Below are positions 59,101-64,000 of a stretch of DNA of 64,000 nucleotides, in pieces. A program made the translations under genes and the position numbers. The DNA comes from Scenedesmus sp. ARA3 (Eukaryota > Chlorophyta > Chlorophyceae > Sphaeropleales > Scenedesmaceae). The notes beneath the pieces are model-generated. The model saw only the letters and a program-made list of their open reading frames with translations, made no database searches and was not told the DNA's origin. The stretch covers positions 1-64,000 of the forward strand of contig RWJK01001846.1 in the NCBI GenBank assembly GCA_004335835.1, read 5' to 3'. Every line of letters starts with the position of its first letter. The stretch's first letter is position 1.

Positions 59101-60332
59101 CTTGTGGTTGTGATGTACTGACACTGGCTCTCTCTGCCTGCTATCTCTGCCGCCGCTGCCGCTGCTGCTGCTGCCAGGTGGGCCTGGGTGGGCTGGGGCA
59201 CATGGCTGTCAAGTTTGGCGTGGCCTTTGGCTGCGAGGTGTACGTCATCAGCAGGTGCGGTGTGATGCAATGCATACGAAGCGCATGCCAGCACGCTGCA
59301 CTGCTGCAACTATGACTTGCCTGCACCGCAACAGCCAAGTCAAGGCTGAGGCCATCAATGCCCTGCTGGTTAAGCGTCTCCCACATCACAGCATGCAGTG
59401 AAAACAATGTCATCATGTCTTGCTGTTGCAGGAGCAAAGCCAACTGTCCTCCTTTGTTTCAAACTGCAGGAGCAGGGCCAAGGAGGCTGAGGCCAAGGCC
59501 ATGTGTACCGCGCTTGTCATCAACAACGTGCATGCAATTCAAACCATCTTCAAACTATGCTGGGTTTTTTTCAAACCGCAGGAGCAAGGCCAAGGAGGCT
59601 GAGGCCAAGGCCATGGGCGCCAAGGCCATCATCCCTTCAGGGGACGAGGCAGCCATGAAGGAGGCGGCAGGTGGGCGGGTTGCCAGGGGGGTGCAAGGAC
59701 GTGGACTTTAGGCCTTGCGCTGAGAGAGCTGTTGCAGCAGCAACAGCAGCAACAGCAGCAGCAGTCACTGCTGCTGTGGTGCTGGGCAAGCAGCACACAG
59801 CAAATGATGCGAATTGCCACAAGTGATTGCGTAACCTGAACACACACACTCTTGGCTGCTGTAGGCTGCCTCGATTGCACCACCACCAACGCCGCCAGCT
59901 TTGCCCCCCACCACCTGTCACAACATATGCCGCTACGTTTGTCAACACTTTGCTGCGCAGGCACCCTCAACGGCATCATCGACACCGTGTCAGCCAAGCA
60001 CGATGTGAACGCACTGCTGGCCCTGCTTGCTCCCCGGGGGCGCATGGTGGTTGTTGGACTGCCTCCCGACATGCCCACCATCAACCACTTTGCGGTGGTG
60101 CAGAGGAATTTGGTGTACAGCGGCTCCAGCATCGGCAACCTGCACACCACACAGCAGATGCTGGACTTCTGCGGGGAGAAGGGCATCACAGCAGACGTGG
60201 AGGTGGGTAGGCTGTGTGATCGCTTGTGGACAGCACAGCTGAGCCTGGCAAGCACCTGTTGCGCCGTTCACTGTCATGCAGCTGCAAATGCATGCTTATT
60301 GTACGTCGATCTGCAACAGCGACTCAGTGTTA

Positions 60333-60392
<60 letters not shown>

Positions 60393-60442
60393 NNNNNNNN
60401 NNNNNNNNNNNNNNNNNNNNNNNNNNNNNNNNNNNNNNNNNN

Positions 60443-60499
<57 letters not shown>

Positions 60500-60605
60500 T
60501 CAGGTGATCGACATGGAGTACGTGAACACGGCCATGGAGCGCATGAAGGAGGGTGATGTGAAGTTCAGGTTTGTCATCGACATCAACAAGAGCCTGGCGC
60601 TGTGA
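56131..60605 (+). CDS. Zinc-dependent alcohol dehydrogenase, cinnamyl alcohol dehydrogenase (CAD) type
   Basis: Eleven exons: 56131-56238, 56390-56456, 56755-56804, 57067-57202, 57495-57564, 57773-58000, 58790-58916, 59178-59254, 59582-59670, 59961-60202 and 60504-60605, 431 aa, all phases close. It is an NADP(H)-type medium-chain dehydrogenase acting on aldehydes and alcohols. Catalytic zinc ligands lie in [15 protein letters not shown] and PGHEIVG, the four structural zinc cysteines in [31 protein letters not shown] follows, and the Rossmann loop is [14 protein letters not shown]. The end is [14 protein letters not shown]. Exons 1-3 and the start of exon 4 add about 75 residues before the usual N-terminus ([18 protein letters not shown]). 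They may be a leader or part of a different transcript. Introns 6 and 8 contain copies of exon edges, and intron 10 holds an assembly gap within a CTG repeat. Confidence 0.93.
57226..57252 (+). repeat. (CAG)n after the CAD exon 4 donor
   Basis: About nine CAG units some 20 bases into intron 4. The same intron ends in a CTG tract (57470-57488) before the acceptor at 57494. Confidence 0.9.
58085..58570 (+). repeat. Four donor-side copies of CAD exon 6 end
   Basis: The exon end gggcggctactcc at 57965 (true) recurs at 58097, 58232, 58373 and 58529, i.e. every 132-156 bp. Each reads [12 protein letters not shown] or a variant. The third and fourth copies keep a GTGAG donor; the first two have lost the GT. 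Preceding intron sequence (catgtatggtgtgcgctg) is repeated with them. Confidence 0.9.
59428..59512 (+). repeat. Acceptor-side copies of CAD exon 9 start
   Basis: 59465-59505 repeats the acceptor and start of exon 9 ([11 protein letters not shown]; true exon begins 59582), and a shorter copy begins at about 59429 (ttgcaggagcaaagcc). Spacing is about 115 bp for the longer copy. Confidence 0.85.
60335..60498. repeat. (CTG)n microsatellite interrupted by an assembly gap
   Basis: CTG units run from 60335 to the 50-N gap (60393-60442) and again from 60443 to 60498, ending 5 bases before the acceptor of CAD exon 11. The true repeat length is unknown. Confidence 0.95.
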
Positions 60606-61870
60606 GGTGGCTGGGATGTTTTTTGCGGGAGGATGTTGCGCATGCTCATGCAGCTCATGGCGACTCACCTGAGCGTGCATGGGATTCTTTCACGGTGAAC
60701 TGCACAGTGTGCTTCTTTGAGGTGCAAACGTTGCGTTGAAAGGCCACTGTGTTGGTGTGGTCGTGTTGTGGGGTTTCACAGAATGGTGTCCAATGAGGAC
60801 AGCTGTGCATCAAGGACAAAACCGTGATGGGTATTGCCACGATTGCAACGCTGCTTGCTTTGCTGCACTTAAGTTGTGTATTGCATTGTTCAGTTGGGAA
60901 TTGCAGGCTGCCAGCTGCTGATGTGTAGGACTCTTGTAACCTTGTACTCAGTTGTATGATTTTCAAACTTGCTGCACTTGTTTTGGCATTGGCATACTGT
61001 ATCGATGGGTGTATGTGGGGCAGTAGTGCAACAGGATTGTCGTGCACTAAAGTCATGCACTCTCCCTCTCCTGTGGAGCGCGGGGTTACTATGGCTTAGA
61101 TGGTAACATCAGATGCAGATGATGATGATGAGGATCGTGCGGCGCCTGGCAGCACTCATGTGTAACTAGTATGCTGTTAGGCATGGACGTGCCTGCAGTG
61201 CCGCTTGCAGGCTGCTAGGCTGATGAAAGGGTAACGAGGAGCAATTGCTCTGGTTCAAAGGCACTAGCAGTGACAGCACTGCTAGAAGCCTTGTGAAGAC
61301 TGGCCATGGACCACTGTTCCTCATGATTGATGAGTCTCAGACAAGCACAAACAGTTGATTACCTGCTGCAAAACAGAAATGCTGCTGACCTAATGAGTAA
61401 CAGCCGACAGCACCAACCAGAAAATGGTGTTCTTGGCCAACACAGTTGGCAGTTGATCCAAAACGAGCTGAATGTCGCCAATATGAACCATACAAAAGAG
61501 AGAATGATGAGCTGATACTGTGCCTAGTCAAACATGCTTGACATGCAGGCAAATGATAACAGGATCTCCATCCGACTACCTTCTAAAAAATGACGTGACA
61601 GCGGTTTATTGCATTTCAGTTGTGTTGGTGATACTCACTTCCATGCATTGTATAGGGCTGCCACCACGGCACAGCACCAGGAAATGAATTGGGAAACCAA
61701 ATGTGAATCAACCCCACGGGGATAACCTGCCTTCTACAAATGTATCCACAGCCGCAAAACATACAAGCACACACTCACAGAGGCGTTCTAGACAATCATT
61801 CAAGACACATCGTCATATCCGAAGCGCATTCAGGCAAGATCATTTGGCAAGATCATTTGACACACATCGT
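60606..61870. other. Convergent 3' region between CAD and the membrane protein
   Basis: No gene is seen. TGTAA at 60935-60939 is a likely CAD polyadenylation signal. A short (GAT)n run lies near 61116-61130. Confidence 0.55.
60935..60939 (+). terminator. Candidate TGTAA polyadenylation signal, CAD
   Basis: TGTAA 330 bp past the stop codon. Confidence 0.4.
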
Positions 61871-64000
61871 TTACTGGCCCAGTGAGGCTTGTGCCCTGGG
61901 GGCCCCATTTGCACCCCACGCCTCCCTGGGTGTGCTGCCATCCCTGCCCTCAGCACTGCCACGTGCCTCTGCCACGGTCTCCGGCTTCATCCCAATGGCC
62001 TGAGCAGCGCGGCGCTTGGCGATCCAGTACCACACAAGTGCCAGCAGCACAACGCCACCCACAACTGGGCCTGCAACCCATGCCAGCGACTTGATGGCTT
62101 CCATTCTTGTAGGCGCTGTTGTGGTGTTGGTCACATCAGTGGCTGGAGCAGGCGTAGGCAGGGCAGCTGTCATGGCAGACTCCACAGTGGCCTTGTCAAT
62201 GGTAACTGCAGCCAGTTTGGTGTTGAGAGCTGTGCCGCTGTAATCCTGCAGGCACAAAATCACAAGGCGGCAGCAGCGGGAAGGCAACTCAGCACCATCT
62301 CAGCGGCACAGCAGCATGCTCACCAGCTGCACTTCATAACATACAACCTTAAAGACAGTGCATGTTCATGTGTTGCAAACTGACACCAAAGCCACTCACA
62401 TTCTGCAAGGTGGTGATGTCGGTCGAGGGGTCGGTGGCAAAGGTGGTCGCCAGAGTTCCGACGTCTGCGGCCAGGGACTGCTGCTGCACGGCAGCCATCT
62501 GGCTGACAGTTACCATCAGGGCGGACGCATCGACAGTGCTGGTGGGGTCTGCAGCTGCCTGTGTTGCTGCAGTGACAGCGGTCTGGACCTGGGTGTTGGT
62601 GGCAGACACTGTGTTTGCCACAGCGCCAAAGATGTTGCCCAGCTGATCATCTGTCAAGGCAGCCTGCAGCAGGTGCCTGCCCGTAGCGCCTGATGAACTG
62701 CCTTTCAGAGCCTTGTAGGTGGTCATGTACATTGAGACCATGTTTGTCTTGTTTGTGAGGGTGTGCGCTGCGTTGACAGCGTTGACGGCCTTGAAGGTGC
62801 TGTAGGCTGCCTCCACAACTGCCTTGGCCACATCATCCTCGCTGTACTTGCTGCCCAGCAGGCCCAGCATCAGCGTCTGCGTTGACACAAAGGTGGACAT
62901 GGTCTGTGCATTGCTGCCCAGCACTGCCACCAGCAGCGGCGAGGTCTTGCCGTTCTGCTTGGTGAAGGCTGTGCCGCCGAGGGACAGGAAGTCAGCCTAC
63001 AGCACAGCAATGGTTGCAAGCAATGTGGATCAGCCCGGCATAATACAGCATGTAGTAGTCACGGTACCACAGGCAACGACAGCAGTAACATTGAAGTGAC
63101 TAAGAAACATGCAGGCAAACGATAGGTCAAAAGCAGCCGCCCACCTGTTTGTCGGTGGCAAAGTTGCCGTAGCCGAACATGCTGTACACATGCTGCCACA
63201 GGTAGGCCGGCACTGCCTGCCCGGCGTTGTCGGCGCTTGCATACGTGGCAAGCACCTCTGGGTCGCTTGCAGCAGGGACAGTGAGCAGGGAGATGGCTGT
63301 GATGGCTGCATCTGTTGCTGCAGGCATCCTCAGAACGAAGGGGAAGGTGACGGTCACGTCTGCAGCAGCAGGAGAACAGTGTGCGGCAGCAGAAGCGAAT
63401 GAGTCAATTGGTGTCTAGAAAGTTTCCGCTGCAGAGCCGAAGCTGCCTGCTGCAGTGGCACTCCAACTTCAAAACAGATGCGCAGCACCCAGAATTAAAA
63501 AAATTTCATGTAAGAATTTCATGTAACCGCCAGCTCTGCCCAGCAAGGGACTCACTGGTCAGGCTATCCACACACGTGCTGCCAGGGTAGCTGCTCTTGA
63601 AGGTGTAGGCTGCTGTTGCTGGCTTAGTGATGGAGAAGGAGCCAGTGGAGGATGTGGTCAGGTCCAGAGTGACCGTCTTGGCTGGGAGCACTTCATATTT
63701 GCCCTGCACACAGCCAGAAATGCACAGTTTCAGCGTTAGTGTTGTGACTGTATGACCAAAGGTATGGGCCCGCGAAGCAGCATAGGATGGAACCGCACTG
63801 GATGCTCTGGACAGCACGGTATTCAGCGCTGTCAATTGCACAGCGCTACATGCAATGATGGCAGCATAGCATCAACTGCAAAGTGCCTATATAGAGACAC
63901 AAGCAGCTACTCACCACGCAGTTCTTCACGCTAGCAGAGTTCAGCAGGCGGCCTGCCATCACTGGGACAACAGCTGCGGGAGCTGCTGTGTAGCTGCCTG
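61871..64000 (-). CDS. Uncharacterised type I membrane protein, 5' end outside the window
   Basis: Minus-strand exons: beyond 64000-63915, 63703-63556, 63359-63145, 62996-62400 and 62245-61871, at least about 470 aa, phases consistent. The long N-terminal part is rich in T, A, S and V and looks extracellular: YEVLPAKTVTLDLTTSSTGS, CVDSLT, VTVTFPFVLRMPAATDAAIT, LWQHVYSMFGYGNFATDKQ, then alanine-rich helices (AVVEAAYSTFKAVNAVNAAH) and GRHLLQ, a motif common in secreted algal proteins. One membrane helix follows (VAGPVVGGVVLLALVWYWIA) with a basic stop-transfer (KRR) and a short cytosolic tail ending ASLGQ. No family is recognised. It may be a cell-surface or wall-associated protein. Unlike many neighbours its introns hold no copies of exon edges that I could see. 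Confidence 0.75.

Overview
The window is nuclear DNA of a green alga, most likely a chlorophycean (core chlorophyte). The support is spliced genes on both strands with GT-AG introns, plastid or mitochondrial type transit peptides, plastid pathway genes (IspE, RbfA, organellar HU, a DUF2358 protein), an RWP-RK factor, TGTAA-like polyadenylation signals and very dense CAG/CTG triplet repeats. No mobile element, CRISPR array, rRNA or tRNA gene was recognised. There are two assembly gaps (155-158 and 60393-60442).

Layout: a coiled-coil reading-frame fragment (1-154, -); organellar HU (1703-2188, -); RbfA (2552-5434, +); RWP-RK protein (6681-9939, -); C-terminal part of a small membrane protein (11623-12441, -); DUF2358 protein (12801-15357, -); PH-like/SMP lipid-transfer protein (16008-23971, +); IspE (24780-27008, -) head-to-head with a vasculin-like protein (27579-31147, +); rhodanese-domain protein (33501-35818, -); PEMT-like methyltransferase (37656-39022, -); C-X5-R protein phosphatase (39850-43904, -); proteasome subunit beta type-4 (45782-48791, -) head-to-head with a very large Q/A-rich protein with NDPK-like segments (49353-55755, +); CAD-type zinc alcohol dehydrogenase (56131-60605, +); and an uncharacterised type I membrane protein running off the right edge (61871-64000, -). 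Exon boundaries were derived by hand from splice signals and codon phase. In nearly every model the phases close exactly and the protein agrees with its family.

The most unusual signal is recurrent. Introns and immediate 3' flanks of at least seven unrelated genes contain extra, non-coding copies of the neighbouring exon edge together with its splice site, arranged in tandem with a period of mostly 115-160 bp. Copies of an exon's 3' end plus donor lie downstream of the true donor; copies of acceptor plus exon 5' start lie upstream of the true acceptor. The clearest are seven donor copies (about 118 bp period) and five acceptor copies (exactly 116 bp period) in the phosphatase gene. At least one copy in the RWP-RK gene is a complete in-frame cassette exon. 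A second pattern is polarity of triplet repeats inside introns: CAG (sense) just after the donor and CTG (sense) running into the acceptor, which could pair and loop out the intron.

The genes are functionally unrelated (plastid isoprenoid, translation, lipid, proteasome and redox functions), as expected for eukaryotic chromosomal DNA; no gene cluster acting as one pathway is apparent.
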